Below, piece after piece: positions 9,664-21,049 of a DNA stretch of 64,000 nt; within the stretch, counting starts at the first letter, position 1; every line of letters begins with the position of its first letter. The notes beneath the pieces were generated by a model. The model was not told the origin of the DNA, made no database searches, and saw only the letters and a program-made list of their open reading frames with translations. The stretch spans positions 32,964,283 through 33,028,282 of the forward strand of contig OZ038492.1 in NCBI GenBank assembly GCA_964036315.1. The letters are read 5' to 3'. This stretch comes from Acanthosepion esculentum (lineage: Eukaryota > Mollusca > Cephalopoda > Sepiida > Sepiidae). Position numbers and translations under genes: made by a program.

Positions 9664-11170
9664 TTCATACATTAACCCGCAAATAGATATTGAATGACGG
9701 AAGACAGCAACAAACAAAACGAAGACTAGATTTTTTTTTTAAATTGCCAAATTTATTTTTGTAAGAGAAAATAAATCGCCAAAAATAAGGTTACAGTACA
9801 CAAGGCACAAAAATATCTCTGCATATTCATGTACACGGTGAGAAGAGCGTTGTCCCGAGAAGAATAGTTTTGTGATGCTTGATGAATGTTGTCCAGAAAA
9901 GAACAAAAGTGCTTTCCTGAAAGAAACAGTTTTGTAATCGTTGAAAAGTGCTTTCCTGAAAAAGACAGTTTGTAATCTTTGAAGAGAGTTGTCCTGAAAC
10001 GGACAGTTTTGTAATGCTTGAAGAGTGTTATCCTGAAAAGGACTGTTTTATAATCGATGAAGAGAGTTGTCCTGAAAAGGACAGTTTTGTAATGCTTGAA
10101 GAGTGTTATCCTGAAAAGGACTGTTTTATAATCGTTGAAGAGAGTTGTCCTGAAAAGGACAGTTTTGTAATGCTTGAAGAGTGCTGCCCTGAAAAGAAGA
10201 GTTTCTTTCCTGAAAGAGACAGTTTTAAAATCGTTGAAGAGTGCTGTTTTGTAATGGACAGTTTTGTAAACGTTGTAGAGTGCTGTCCTGAAAACGACAG
10301 TTTTGTAATGCTTGAAAAGTGTTATCCTGAAAAGGACAGTTTTGTAATCGTTAAAGAGCGTTGCCTGAAAAGAAGAAAAGTACATTTCCTGAAAAAGACC
10401 GTCTTGTAATCGTTGAAGAGTTCGTACTTGAAAAAGTCAGTTTTATAATCGTTGAAGAGGGCTGTTTTGTAATAAACAGTTTTGTAACGTTGTAGAGTGC
10501 TGTTCTGAAACGGACAGTTTTGTAATGCTTGAAAAGTGTTATCCTGAAAAGGACTGTTTTATAATCGTTGAAGAGAGTTGTCCTGAAAAGGACAGTTTTG
10601 TAATGCTTGAAGAGTGCTGCCCTGAAAAGAAGAGTGCTTTCCTGAAAGAGACAGTTTTAAAATCGTTGAAGAGTGCTTTCTTGAAAAAGACAGTTTTGTA
10701 ATTGTTGAAGAGTACTTTCCTGAAAAAGACAGTTTTATAATCGTTGAAGTGTGCTGTTTTGAAATGGACAGTTTTGCAAACGTTGAAGAGTGTTATCCTG
10801 AAAAGGACTGTTTTATACTCGTTGAAGAGTGTTGTCCTGAAAAGGACAGTTTTGTAATGCTTGAAGAGTGTTGCCCTGAAAAGCAGAAGAGTGCTTTCAT
10901 GAAAATGATAGTTTTGTAATCGTTGAAGAGTGCTGTTTTGTAATGGACCGTTTTGTAAACGTTGACGAGTGCTGTCCTGAAAAGTACAGTTTTGTAATGC
11001 TTGAAGAGTGTTATCCTGAAAAGGAGTGTTTTATACTGGATGAAGTGGGTTGTCCTGAAAAGGACAGTTTTGTAACCATTGAAGAGTGTTGCCCTGAAAA
11101 GGAGAAGACTGCTTTTCTGGAAAAAAAAGGGTTTTTGTATTCGTTGCTTGTGTTGAAATGATTAAAAGTA
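9664..11170. repeat. Interspersed repeat, copy 1, with expanded core
   Basis: Leader atattgaatgacggaagaca...ttgccaaatttattttt...aaaataaggttacagtacacaaggcac...atctctgcatat is shared with copies at 11235-11465 and 20185-20425, and all three lead into the same 39-bp-type unit. Only this copy has expanded the unit into a long array. The nature of the parent element is unknown; the tgtaggccca at the start of copy 2 could be an LTR end. Confidence 0.75.
9840..11110. repeat. 39-bp minisatellite, roughly 30 units
   Basis: Unit close to cctgaaaaggacagttttgt + aatcgttgaagagtgttgt, with substitutions and some shortened units (for example after 10180 and 10380). Because 39 is a multiple of three, long frames stay open on both strands (10014-10409 on + gives repeats of CPEKDSFVMLEE; 9753-10385 on -). 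Openness on both strands and common frame-breaking units argue that it is not a gene. Confidence 0.9.
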
Positions 11171-11234
11171 TAAGAAGAGAAATAAACAGTGATTCGTACT
11201 GTTCATTATTCTTGTTGCGGGTGCTATGTAGGCC

Positions 11235-11465
11235 CACAAACAAATATTGAATGACGGAAGACAACAAAAAAGACTTGAGTAAAAAAAAATATAATGCCAA
11301 GTTTATTTTCGTTAGAAAAATTAATCGACAAAAATAAGGTTACAGTGCACTAGGCAAAATATATCTCTGCATGTTCTTGTAGAGGGTGAGGAGACCGTTG
11401 TCGTAAAAAGGACAGTTTTGTAGCCGTCGAAGAGTGTTGTACTCCAAAGGACAACAATTCTTAAC
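11235..11465. repeat. Interspersed repeat, copy 2
   Basis: Same leader as the copies at 9664 and 20185 (tattgaatgacggaagacaac ... aaaataaggttacagtgcactaggc) followed by only about two core units. It starts tgtaggcccacaaac after a ttgcgggtgc junction with copy 1. Confidence 0.75.
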
Positions 11466-12510
11466 GGCTGCAAGATTCATGCGTTTCTAGCGAAAAGTTT
11501 TAACGCCTGCTATAACTGTTACATGCGCGAGGAGCGAATTACAGTTAGTGCTATACCGCTATCGTCGTTTCATACTTTAAAGATGGATGTGCCAAACGCT
11601 TTGTGCATTCACAGTCTGGTACATGGACAGCATACTGTAGGAAAACATTTGTATACTAATCTTCATTCATCATCGAATACAAAAGTCAGGATTGTCATTA
11701 AGATAAAATCAAACCTCATAAATGTTTAAACAGCTGTGCGATGACAAAAATGAACAATTTATTTGGTTACTTTTACTCGCAAGAGTTCACTGACTTTCAA
11801 AGTTCTCATGCCTGACTTATAAAATTTTTATATTTTAGTAGTGTAAAATAATTAAAATGAATAATTCGTTAAAAATGTTAACAAATAAATATTATGTAGG
11901 GGAGTTATAACTTTGAGTAAATAATTATAAAGCCTTTAACATTTATATATTCAAAAATACTCGTAAAAGATGAGCAACAGCAAAATGCGTAAACAATAAA
12001 ACGAGTATTATTTATTATCTGGTTGTTATATGGTGTTGGGGATACGAGAGACAGTAATACTGAGTACAACTGTGAGTTTAGGGTAAAATGTGAAACAAAT
12101 ATTGATCAGAATCCGACAGAATGATAAGATAAAGAATAAGTAAAGTGTTTTTCTCGTAAGTTTTTTTTTATATATAGATATGTATAGCGAGTGTCCAGAT
12201 AATTAAGTTGGAAAATAGAAGAAGTATCTGGGGTTTTTTTTACCACAATTTTGGTTGAGTGCTAATAGATAAATAATACTAAAAAAGCCGGAAAAAGAAA
12301 GGAGCCGAAATTTTCGTTGACGTACGTGTTGATGCCTGTTCGTGTTGATTGCTTGTCCTATAGTGAGAATGACGAAGATATCAACCAAATTGTAACACGA
12401 TATACTCCTGAACAAACTGATTCTTATGCAAAAATATATAGACTGCGAAAAGCAAACACGAGAGACAAAAGGAAAATGAAAACTCGAGATGGGGCACTTT
12501 AAGAAAAGCT
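11466..12510. other. No feature recognised
   Basis: AT-rich DNA between the repeat and the 3' end of the CsRn1-type element. It should hold that element's 3' LTR, but no match to the 5' LTR at 16002 was seen, so the LTR is absent or unrecognisable. Confidence 0.35.
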
Positions 12511-13033
12511 TTAGTAACACCAGCAATCGAGATCACTGGATTTATCACAAAACTGTCCTGGTAACGTCAAGGACGTTCCAAAAACCATTTCGGATGCTGT
12601 ACATCCTAAATCTTCTTTGATTACATTCCGGATGGATAGTAATATTAGCGGTAGATTTTCTAACCACGTCTTGGAATCATTATTTGCTGTTAATGCTGTC
12701 TTAAGTTGCCTGTGGAAACGTTCAATTAATCCATTGGCACATGGGTGATAAGCCGTTGTTGTTATATGCTTAGTTCCCAATAGTTTTGTGAACTCATCAA
12801 AGAGCGTAGATTGGAACTTTCGTGAATCTACCATCTGGTTTTAGAAAATGCCCAGGAGGGGACTTAGTATGCCTGTTTACTTTGCTTTTTTGGCAATTTA
12901 AACAAGTTTGAGTCCAGCTTTTTATGTCAGTATGCATGTTTGGCCAGACAAAACGACTGCTAATCAACTTGTCGGTTGCTCGGGGTCCGGGATGTGAGAG
13001 TTTGTGAAAATGCAGAAATATCTTTTTTCTCAA
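12511..13033 (-). pseudogene. Integrase, core deleted
   Basis: The N-terminal zinc domain is present: HKLSHPGPRATDKLI then CLNCQKSK gives the HHCC pattern (about 12880-13033). The next readable sequence is FQSTLFDEFTKLLGTKH and AYHPCANGLIERFHRQLKTA, which contains the last catalytic Glu (LIERF). The part between, holding both catalytic Asp residues of DD35E, is missing (around 12830), together with a frame change. Integration activity is lost. Confidence 0.8.
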
Positions 13034-13229
13034 TGAAGGTGGAATATATGGTCTTGAATACCCAGTCCCAACATCACAGAGTAGAGTTTTTGTTCAAAAT
13101 GGGACGGGATGTTCTTTCAATTGTAAAGAAGTGTCCTCTTTTATTTTGTGTAATGTTGTATCTTCCTGTTGTTCATCTGCAATGAGGTCGAAGGTAAGGG
13201 TTACAGAATCGATAGATTGTATCGTGGAG

Positions 13230-13551
13230 CGCGAGAGCGTATCTGCCACGATATTGTCTTTTAATATAGCGGATATCCGATGTAAATTGGGATATGTAAT
13301 CCAGTTGTCGGGTATCTCTGGGTGTGTATTTATCTGTATTCACATGTAAAGCGTAAGTGAAGGGTTTGTGGTCTGTGAAAATAGTAAAGTTTCGTCCCTC
13401 GAGCAGATGTCGAAAATGCCTTATTGATAAGTAAATAGCTAGTAACTCTCTCGAGAATGTACTGTACTTCTGCTGTGCTTTGTTTAAGTTGACCGAGAAG
13501 AAGGAGATTGGCTCTTCTGAGCCATTTAGTTTCTGATGTAGAACTGCTCAA
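13230..13551 (-). pseudogene. RNase H domain, frameshifted
   Basis: After TTDASGDSI and a TGA stop, the same frame continues AVLHQKLNG; with frame changes one then reads FSRELLAIYLSIRHFRHLLE and FTIFTDHKPFTYAL, the standard Gypsy RNase H motifs. The domain degrades the RNA strand during cDNA synthesis. A single TGA replaces what is normally a coding position. Confidence 0.7.
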
Positions 13552-14705
13552 ATTGAATCTCCCGAGGCGTCAGTTGTCAATGTAAGTGTTGAGTTAGCAT
13601 CGTCACTGATATGAGAGAGCTTAGTAAAATCTGCTAACGCTTGTTTAGCATTTTGTAATGCAGCTAACGCTTCTCCGTCCATCAGTATTTTTGCCTTTTT
13701 CTTCTTCTGTTTTTGCAGCAAGTTTGTGAGTGGGGTCAAAATTCTGGAACAACCTGGAATAAATCTACGGTAGTAATTTATTAAACCGAGAATTCGTCTT
13801 AATTGACGCATTGATGTCGGCTGCGGAAAGTTTTGTATTGCTGCTACTTTCTCTGGGACAGGTGTGATTCCGTTTTTGTCGATCACATGGCCCAAGAAAT
13901 TTAACTTTGAAACAGCAAAATCGCATTTGTGGACATTTATCTTTAAGCCAAAATGTGCCAGTCTCTCGAAGACTTGTTGAATATGGTATAGGTGTTCTTT
14001 TCTATCACGACTGGCAATAAGCACGTCATCGATATATGCAAAGGTAAAAGGCAATCCTCTCAAAACTTCGTCAATGAGTCTTTGAAAGGTTTGGGCGGCA
14101 TTACGTAACCCAAATGGCATCCTGGTGAATTCATAGAGTCCAAAAGGCGTGGTAATTGCAGTTTTCCTTATGTCTTCTTCTACTACTGGAATTTGGTAGT
14201 ATGCCTTAACCAAATCCAATTTTGTAAAAACTGTGGTTCCTTGCAAACCTATGGCGAAATCATGTAAGTGCGGTATAGAATATCTATCAGGAACAGTTTT
14301 TGCATTGAGATTCCTAAAATCCCCACAAGGTCTCCATGCGCCAGCTTCTGGTTTTGGAACCATATGTAGCGGAGAGGAGTATGGGCTATTTGAAGGACGT
14401 ATGATGCCTAAGTGTAACATATGTTGAAATTCGTCTTTTGCTATTTTATATTTGTCCGGATGTAATCTGCGTGGTGATGCGTGTGTAGGTGGTCCAGATG
14501 TGGTGATATAATATTTAGCAGTGTGACGGATTTCATCTGTATGTGTTAAAGGCGTGGTTAATGTAGGAAATTTTTTTATCAATTCATGTAGGCCATTAGC
14601 CGTTGGTATTGCTGAACTAATTCCTGTTGACTTGTAGATTGAGGTGATTCCCTTTGTTCTTAGGTTTGTGTTACTGTCAATGAGAGAGTGTGTAGCCATA
14701 TTCAC
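13548..14705 (-). pseudogene. Reverse transcriptase domain
   Basis: About 385 codons remain open, the longest coding stretch in the window. Motifs in order: [46 protein letters not shown] (catalytic Asp), [31 protein letters not shown] (YIDD active site), [15 protein letters not shown] and [14 protein letters not shown]. The RT catalytic residues are all present. It would be part of a gag-pol or pol polyprotein; flanking frameshifts make the element defective even though this domain survives. Confidence 0.9.
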
Positions 14706-15097
14706 TGATAAAATCGAAATGGGATAAGAAATCCGCTCCTAGGATTGGTGTTTTCACATTTGCTTGTGTGAAAATCCATGGAAAAGATCTTCTTAGACCC
14801 AAATTCAGCGTTAGTGATATTTCACCGTATGTTTCTATCTTTGATCCATTTGCTGCCTGCAATGTGTATGCGGAGAATGTAGGTTTTTGTTTCGTATTTG
14901 GTGGGTTAACTGATCTGAGCGCCGGTGTCGACTAAAAATAAATATCCGTTACTTCTGTCCTGGATGTAAAATAGACGACTCTCTTGTTTTAATCCAGCAG
15001 CTAATGTCGTCTTTACTTGCTGTCGGCATAATCGTTTCCCTGGTGTTGTGTAGAAATGTGAGAAGTTTTCGAATTGAAGTTGCATGGTTCTGTGCAC
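14677..15097 (-). pseudogene. Aspartic protease region, frameshifted
   Basis: FYIQDRSNGYLFLVDTGAQIS carries the D-T-G active site (about 14906-14975). A stop or frame change follows, and the second half reads [12 protein letters not shown] (about 14730). In the intact family this domain cuts the gag-pol polyprotein. Confidence 0.75.
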
Positions 15098-15885
15098 TTC
15101 CTTGCATTCCTTCCAAATTTATAATGATACCAACAGGTATCGTGTGTAATTTGCTCTCTCGAGAAAGAGTTCGATCTACTTCGACGTCTGTGTGGGGAGT
15201 AGGATCTATTTCTGAATGTTGGACGAGAACGCTGAGATTTTTGTGCTTGTACCAGACTCTGTACTTGTAAGCTGAGATTCGCCATTTGCTTATACAGCTG
15301 CGACAATTCAGATGACTTGTCTGTTAATGTTGCTGTATCTGTTGGTGCATGTGATGTGGCGTATACATTTTTGTCTTGGTTGTTGTCATGTATTTTGTCT
15401 GCTATTTCTGCTATTTTCTTCAGCTGTAAATCATCGGGGAGTGATGCGAGTATCTGTGTTGTATGAGTTTGTAGTTTATCCATCCACAGTTTCTTTAACA
15501 CCACTTCGGACATGGTGTTGTCTCCTAATAAGGATCGCATTTTTCTTAAAAGCTGCGAAGGTTTCATGTATCCCTGGTTCATATTATTGAATAAGTCGTG
15601 TAACCTTCTTTCCTCCGATTTACCGACACGTCTAATAATTGCAGCTTTCAACGTGTCATAAGGTTTTTCTTCCAGCATGTCATTAAGTAGATCCACTACC
15701 TCAGATGCTACATCTGCGGGAAGTTTTTCGACAACATAAGAGTATTTTGAACTTTGCGATGTAATTTTATTTGCATTGAAAATTGCATTTAACTGTGCAA
15801 ACCAAATTTGTACGTTAGTTGGGTTGTAAGTTGGTAAGTTAATTGTTATAGCGGCTTCTATAGGTTCCGTAGTGTGTGTATCCAT
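15013..15885 (-). pseudogene. Gag with CHCC motif
   Basis: About 290 codons starting MDTHTTEPIEAAITINLP, 116 nt downstream (minus strand) of the LTR. Capsid-like text includes IWFAQLNAIFNANKITSQSS and LRKMRSLLGDN. Near the C-terminus CWYHYKFGRNARKCTEPC fits C-x2-H-x9-C-x3-C, the non-standard Cys-His box typical of CsRn1-clade gag rather than a CCHC knuckle. It overlaps the protease region in another frame. Gag itself looks intact; the element is not. Confidence 0.8.
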
Positions 15886-15980
15886 TTTCTATATGCCTTG
15901 ATGATTATGGTTATATGTTAAAAAAATGTGTGCTTATTTTGTTGAAGCTTTTCTTTCAGTTAGAAATTTGCGAGTTCATT

Positions 15981-15999
15981 TCACGTCGATTGGTCACCA
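15981..15999 (-). other. Primer binding site, tRNA-Trp-like
   Basis: On the minus strand tggtgaccaatcgacgtga resembles the tRNA-Trp complement (tggtgaccccgacgtga) with a few changed bases. It lies two bases from the LTR edge (16002). Confidence 0.65.
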
Positions 16000-16001
16000 C
16001 T

Positions 16002-16700
16002 TGTGGGGTACAGCATACCCGTATTAAAATGAGAATTTAATGCGGGATACACTGTCCACAAAACACACGCAAATTTCAAGAAAAGACAACATGATAAGGA
16101 ATGTTTGTAGAAAAATAGAATATAATATATTTAATAACATTCATACAGAATAAACAAATTTGTATATTAATGTCTCCTGTTTGCATAAAAGATAAATGCA
16201 TTTAAGGTCATTTAAGTAAATGTGATTTGAATAAAAGATTATGTGTTCACTGTCTTTCAACGAAGATAATAATGTCTGTTCCTTGTTTTTGTTGTATCTG
16301 CCGAGTTGGTGAAAAAGGAAAAAGGGCCGATCAATTTAAAAAAATTGATGAAAAAGAGAGTGTAAATGAGAAATAAAGGATAAGAGGAAAATGTACTTAT
16401 CGGGTGGAATTGTTTTTGGAGTCAGTTGTAAATTTGTTGTTGTTGTTGTTGTTCTGCTTTCCTACCCCACTTTCTGCTCTTAGTGCCGGGTTGAGTCAGT
16501 GATAGACTTGACTGTCAGTCCTATGTCCTCTTTGATATCTGCGCCCTTCTGACCCTGATTGATTTGAGTCTCTCTTTTTATGGCTGACTTCCTTTTCACA
16601 CTGGCTCGTTACTTTTTTCTCAGTTTAGGAAATCGCCTCCTTTCATTGGTCAGAAAATTAATTTCACACCTTATTGCGAAAAAGTGTTTTTAATCGTTTT
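16002..16700 (-). mobile_element. 5' LTR of CsRn1-type element
   Basis: Starts tgtggggtac next to the primer site. On the minus strand it has a CCAAT box (ctgaccaatgaaagg, about 16640) and a TATA-like box (ccataaaaagagag, about 16575), then a leader with a gttgttgtt run (16437-16453). The outer boundary is not certain. An inverted pair (ataggatttgtgtcctat near 16762 and ataggatacaaatc near 16821) lies just outside and may belong to another insert. Confidence 0.55.
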
Positions 16701-17162
16701 GATCCGATTTTGCGGGTGTGCAAATCTACTTTGTGTTTTTCAGTATTTTGTTGGAATGTTATAGGATTTGTGTCCTATACTTCTTACATCTTAAAACAGC
16801 ACACCAATAAAACCATAGGATACAAATCAGAAAGGTTGTTTAGATAACCGCCAGACAGTAATGTCATGAAAGCACTGTTTTCTGATCTATACGTACGGGT
16901 GTTGTTTTTTGTTTTTTTGTTTTTTTGTTTTTGTTTTTTATTTACTTTTTTCGCGTGTCTGTTTATTTATAAATGTTTGTAAGAACCAATATCTTAAAAA
17001 TTTTAAAATGCAAATCTTTTCTTATGGTTTATTAGATTACGTTTACGAGTTCTCGCAACCAAGAAAATTATTCGTACAAAACAATAATTATCTAAAATTT
17101 TAAGAGTAAATAAATGTTTTTCTTTTTTTTTTTCGCCTAACACAAATTTACATGCCCCCCAA

Positions 17163-17615
17163 AAAGCTAGTCTAATTTTGGATTTCGTTTCACCCGCAGT
17201 AAAGCAGGCCTTCAAAAATAAGTCTAGAGACTCATTGATTTATTTCCGGTCAAATGGAATTCGAACTCGGCTATCCATTGTTGCCTGTGGGGACGGCGCA
17301 CACAAGCCGTTGTCAATAATAAAGCTATATTATGATTATGCGCATAATCAGTCAACTAAAGAGTTACACATGCTTGAGCGATCATGTCTGTTTCTATTCA
17401 CGATTGACGAGACAGAAGATTTCCCGACAGTAGACTGCCACCAAAGGTTATTCAACCTCGTTTGTCCTGATACCTTTCCTAGTTGCGAGAAAGTGAATGT
17501 AACGAATCTGATTGGGGTTTGAACTCGAAAAAAAAAAAGCAGCCAGTCTGATTTTAGATTTCGGTTTCACCCTGCAGAACAAAAAAAAAACAAGCAGGGT
17601 CTTCAAAAATAAGTC
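17163..17615. repeat. Direct duplication flanking tRNA-like sequence
   Basis: gctagtctaattttggatttcgtttcaccc...cttcaaaaataagtctagaga at 17165-17230 recurs at about 17543-17615. Between them ggaattcgaactcgg (about 17256) resembles an inverted tRNA B box, suggesting a SINE-type repeat in tandem. No functional tRNA folds obviously. Confidence 0.5.
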
Positions 17616-18101
17616 TATATACAGTCAGTGAATTATTAACGAAAGTAATACCACCAACGACGAACATTTATTTAACTCAACATCCGTACAACAATTACTG
17701 AGCTTACATTCTGATAAAATCGTTTTTATTAATAATTTAAATTTAAATATCAAGAAGCTTACTTACACTTGCTCTATATTTTTAAACACAATTTAGACTA
17801 AAAATATTTTCTAAATAATGACAAACACTGAACTAATATCAAATTTATGCCCCACACTGTCGGCTAATAAATACAATGACCTTCACCTTACTTTGTGTAA
17901 CTGCTTTTACATTTCGCCGTTTCTTTCTTTCTAAACTTTTCCTGGGTAGTACTTTTGAAGAGACTTGCTCCATCCAGTTTAACTAAACGTTACTTGCTTA
18001 CATGAATTATTTGTAGTAATAATAAGTAGCCAGTAATAAATCTATATTCAGAATGATCACTTTAAAGAACAGGTGACTCAAAAAAAAAAGCAATACCTAG
18101 G
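17616..18101. other. No feature recognised
   Basis: AT-rich spacer without recognisable coding or repeats, ending at the hAT terminal sequence. Confidence 0.4.
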
Positions 18102-19510
18102 CAGTGGTTTCCAACCACTGTGCCGCGGCACAAAATTGTGCCGCGGAATGATTACTGGTGTGCCGCGAAGAGATAATACTTAGAAGCCATTTAATTTCAT
18201 TTTGTTTAATAAAGACATCAATTTCTTAATCATGATGACACCGCTCAATTCAAAATCGCCGAATTTCTGGAATCAAAACGTTTCGCGCATACTAATTGGT
18301 AAGCGTTATTATGGTTTATATTAGTCATGGGACGATTAATCGGAATATCAAGAGTTTTTCAAAGTATCGGGAATCGGCATCAGAGCTGAATAATTCAGGC
18401 CCGATATCGATACCAAAACGATTCCTAAATACACAGGTTGTAACACGGAACTGTACTATGTGAGGTTTTACGTAATGCTCCTAAACATATTTTTACCTTT
18501 TCCTAACCATTTTTAATCTTTTCAATTTCAGGCTAATCTAACTTTATGCAGTAGCAGTATAGATTATCTTCCAAATAAATGTATTCTAACTCTTGTTAGT
18601 GGTATGAACTGTGAAAAAAATTTAAAAGAATGATCATTTGTAGTTTTAAAATTCAGAATTGAATATTGGTTAGGAATCGGAATCGTTAAAAATTTAGGTA
18701 TTGTTTTGTCACCAGTTTATATCGTCTATATATCTCGTTCACAATATTTACAGATTCTTTGTAGATATTTTTATTAAATATTTAGGCGTTGTGAATTAAA
18801 GTTTTAGTAAGACAAACAAAAAACAAATTAAACATAATAAAAATTCTTTTAGATTTATTTTTTTCAATTTTAGATACAATTTACCCTTAAATATGGACAA
18901 GTTTCTGAAAAGAAAAGGCGATGGTGACAAGAATAATTCTACATCATTTAAAAAACCAAAAGTTCACCGGTTGTATAGTGATGATTACTTGAAATTTGGA
19001 TTTCACTGGACTGGAGATACACAGATTCCTTCTCCGCTATGTGTTGTTCGCGGCCAAACGCTGTCTAATGAAGCAATGGTTCCAAGTAAAATGAAAAGAC
19101 ATCTTACTACTAATCATCCTAGCCTTCAAACTAAAAATCTCGATTATTTTCAATGGTTATTAGAATCAAATGCAAGGCAAAGTCAACTATTTTAAAAAAA
19201 CAGTAACCGTGTCTGAAAAAGCTCAATTAGCTTCATATGAGGTGGCCGAAATTATTGCTCTTAAATCGAAGTCTCATGTTCTTGCAGAATCAGTGATCCT
19301 TCCAGCATGCAAAAAGATGGTGAAAATTATGCTTGGTGATAAGGCCGAACAAGAAATTAGCAGGATCCCTCTTTCAAACAATACAATTCAGCGAAAGATT
19401 CTTGACTTGTCTGATAATATTGAGGAAAGTGTAATATCCAAATTTCAAAATAGTCTGTTTGCTCCCCAAATTGATGAATCGCCTAAGCATGTATCACGCA
19501 TGGCACATAA
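18102..19510 (+). mobile_element. hAT-type DNA transposon, 3'-truncated
   Basis: Begins cagtggtttccaaccactgtg followed by the inverted gccgcggcacaaaattgtgccgcgg hairpin-like block, a typical hAT terminus of the CAGTGGTT type. A ZBED-like transposase start lies at 18893. No matching 3' terminus or 8-bp duplication was found, so the element is cut short near 19510. Confidence 0.65.
18893..19195 (+). pseudogene. hAT/ZBED transposase N-terminus with damaged BED finger
   Basis: Starts MDKFLKRKGDGDKNNS. The region FGFHWTGDTQIPSPLCVVRG followed by SNEAMVPSKMKRHLTTNHP is the BED-type finger that opens ZBED/hAT transposases (C-x2-C ... H-x4-H). Here the second Cys is Arg (CVVR), which should prevent zinc binding. 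The frame then stops at 19193 and continues in another frame at 19170. Confidence 0.7.
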
Positions 19511-19514
19511 CTAA
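19170..19514 (+). pseudogene. hAT/ZBED transposase continuation
   Basis: Reads ASYEVAEIIALKSKSHVLAE, then VILPACKKMV and ISRIPLSNNTIQRKILDLS, the segment that follows the BED finger in ZBED-like hAT transposases. The first catalytic Asp region would follow but the sequence ends about FAPQIDES. It is joined to 18893-19195 by a +1/-1 frame change. Inactive. Confidence 0.65.
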
Positions 19515-19795
19515 CTTAATAACTATACATGCTTAAACCTGGAACTTTGCAGATTAATAATTTGATATATGTTTTAAATGCTGTATAATCCTTATGTTTC
19601 TCCATAAATTATAATTTAGTTAAATTTTAAGTTGGTATTCAGCATATCATATCCAATAAAAGATATTTTTATTTTGCCTGAAACTGATTAATTAATAGAA
19701 TATGTTATAATAATGTGTCCACTATAATTTGAATGTAATTTGTTTATTTTAGCAAATCTTAATTTATATATAGTTGTTTGGTTGTCTTTGTTTAG

Positions 19796-20137
19796 CAACA
19801 TATCAACACCTCCATGGGTTATTTAATGCCAAATTCTAAATATTTTGTATGTAATTTTTTTCTTTTTGAGATAATAATAGTTTTAGTGATAGAGGTCTTA
19901 CTAATTAACCCATAGATAGAGGGAGAAGAGGTGGATTCATGCTTTTTTCAAGGGCATTTGCACATCCATGAATATAAGAAACCCAGCTGGAATTAGAACT
20001 CAGCTCTCCAATTAACAATTCCAAGCCATTATCCATTACACCACCCGCACATCCAAGTTTGCAACATCAGGTATTCCCAAGTAGTGACCCATGTAGGTTT
20101 GGACCAGGCACAATGTTGCTTAACTTCAGTGATTGTT
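19796..20137 (-). mobile_element. 5S rRNA-derived composite SINE, copy 1
   Basis: Minus strand: a 5S-like head (20137-20053: gaagttaagcaacattgtgcctggt ... acttgggaatacctgatgttg), then a tRNA-like part (gtggtgtaatggataatgg, gagttctaattccagc), then a tail ending ttagaatttggcattaaataacccatgg...gatatgttgctaaaca. The same three parts occur in order in the + copy at 51519-51880. The 5S head keeps the A- and C-box region of the pol III promoter. Confidence 0.75.
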
Positions 20138-20184
20138 CAAGAACCAGTGTTTCAACATGATGTGATCTTAATAAGGTGGTATAT

Positions 20185-20425
20185 TGGCCCAGAAACAGAT
20201 ATAGAATGACGGAAGACAATAACAAACAAAATAAAGACTTGGGTAAAAAAAATATATTGCCAAGTTTATTTTCATTAAAAAAATAACAAAAATAAGGTTA
20301 CCGTGCACTAGGCAAAAAATATCTCTGCATATCTCATGTCGAGGATGAGAAGAGCATTATCCTGAGAAGGACAGTTTTATAGTCACTGAAGAGCGTTGTC
20401 CTGAAAAGGACAGTTTATTACATAC
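20185..20425. repeat. Interspersed repeat, copy 3
   Basis: Same leader as 9664 and 11235 (atagaatgacggaagacaataac ... aaaataaggttaccgtgcactaggc) then two core units (gaagagcgttgtcctgaaaaggacagttt). Confidence 0.75.
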
Positions 20426-21049
20426 TGTTACTGCTGGCAAGGATGTATGGAGCAGCAGGAGCTGGAGGACTACTGCAAATGTCTGGAGTGGCAGCTGACG
20501 GTGAGCTGGAGATGATGATGGCTGGCTGGCTGGCTGGAACTGCTGCTGTTGGCTGGAGCCGTGGGTTGGCTGTTGGAACGGATACACTTTGATCCTAAGA
20601 AAGTGTTGTTTTTTTTATCATTGCTTTGAGGCCTTTCTATATCTTGAATCAGTCTTAAAACAAAGCTTGTTAAAATTTTTCTTCTGGTTATTTTTAAAAA
20701 ATGTGTGAGGGCCCACAGGATATGACAAGTCTTCATTTATATTGATTTTGAAAGTTTTTCTTTAAATGGTACAGCCTAATTGTAAAAGAAGATTAAAGGA
20801 AGCATGATCCTAATTTTTTCTGTAGAGACCCTTTTTGAAAAGTTATAAATACATTTTTAAATTTTTAAAGAATTACCCTATGAACCAGAATACAATTTTT
20901 GTTTTTGATAAGCTTGTCATTTTCTTCTCCTTTATCATTTTTTATATGCCATGTCCCTTCTTTTGGGTGATCAGGATTCTCCACAACTTGCTTTCCTTTG
21001 TAGATCTTTGTATTAACTTTTACCACTGACATGAAATGAAAAGATTATA
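20426..21049. other. No gene recognised; short CTGG run
   Basis: A ctggctggctggctgg run near 20520 gives a Ser/Gln-rich open frame on the minus strand that looks fortuitous. Otherwise AT-rich. Confidence 0.4.

Larger units (their letters stand above)
12511..16700 (-). mobile_element. CsRn1-type Gypsy LTR retrotransposon, defective
   Basis: Reads on the minus strand: LTR (16002-about 16700), tRNA-Trp-like primer site (15981-15999), gag (15885-15013), protease, reverse transcriptase, RNase H, integrase (to 12511). The CsRn1 assignment rests on the tRNA-Trp primer site and the unusual Cys-His motif in gag. Defects include an in-frame TGA between RT and RNase H, frameshifts in protease, RNase H and integrase, a deleted integrase core and no visible 3' LTR. 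Confidence 0.85.

Noticed and set aside
9753..10409. Long open frames on both strands (210 and 131 codons)
   Set aside because: Produced by a 39-bp tandem repeat whose length is a multiple of three; no start context or domain.
11466..12510. 3' LTR of the CsRn1-type element
   Set aside because: No convincing match to the 5' LTR at 16002 was found by eye.
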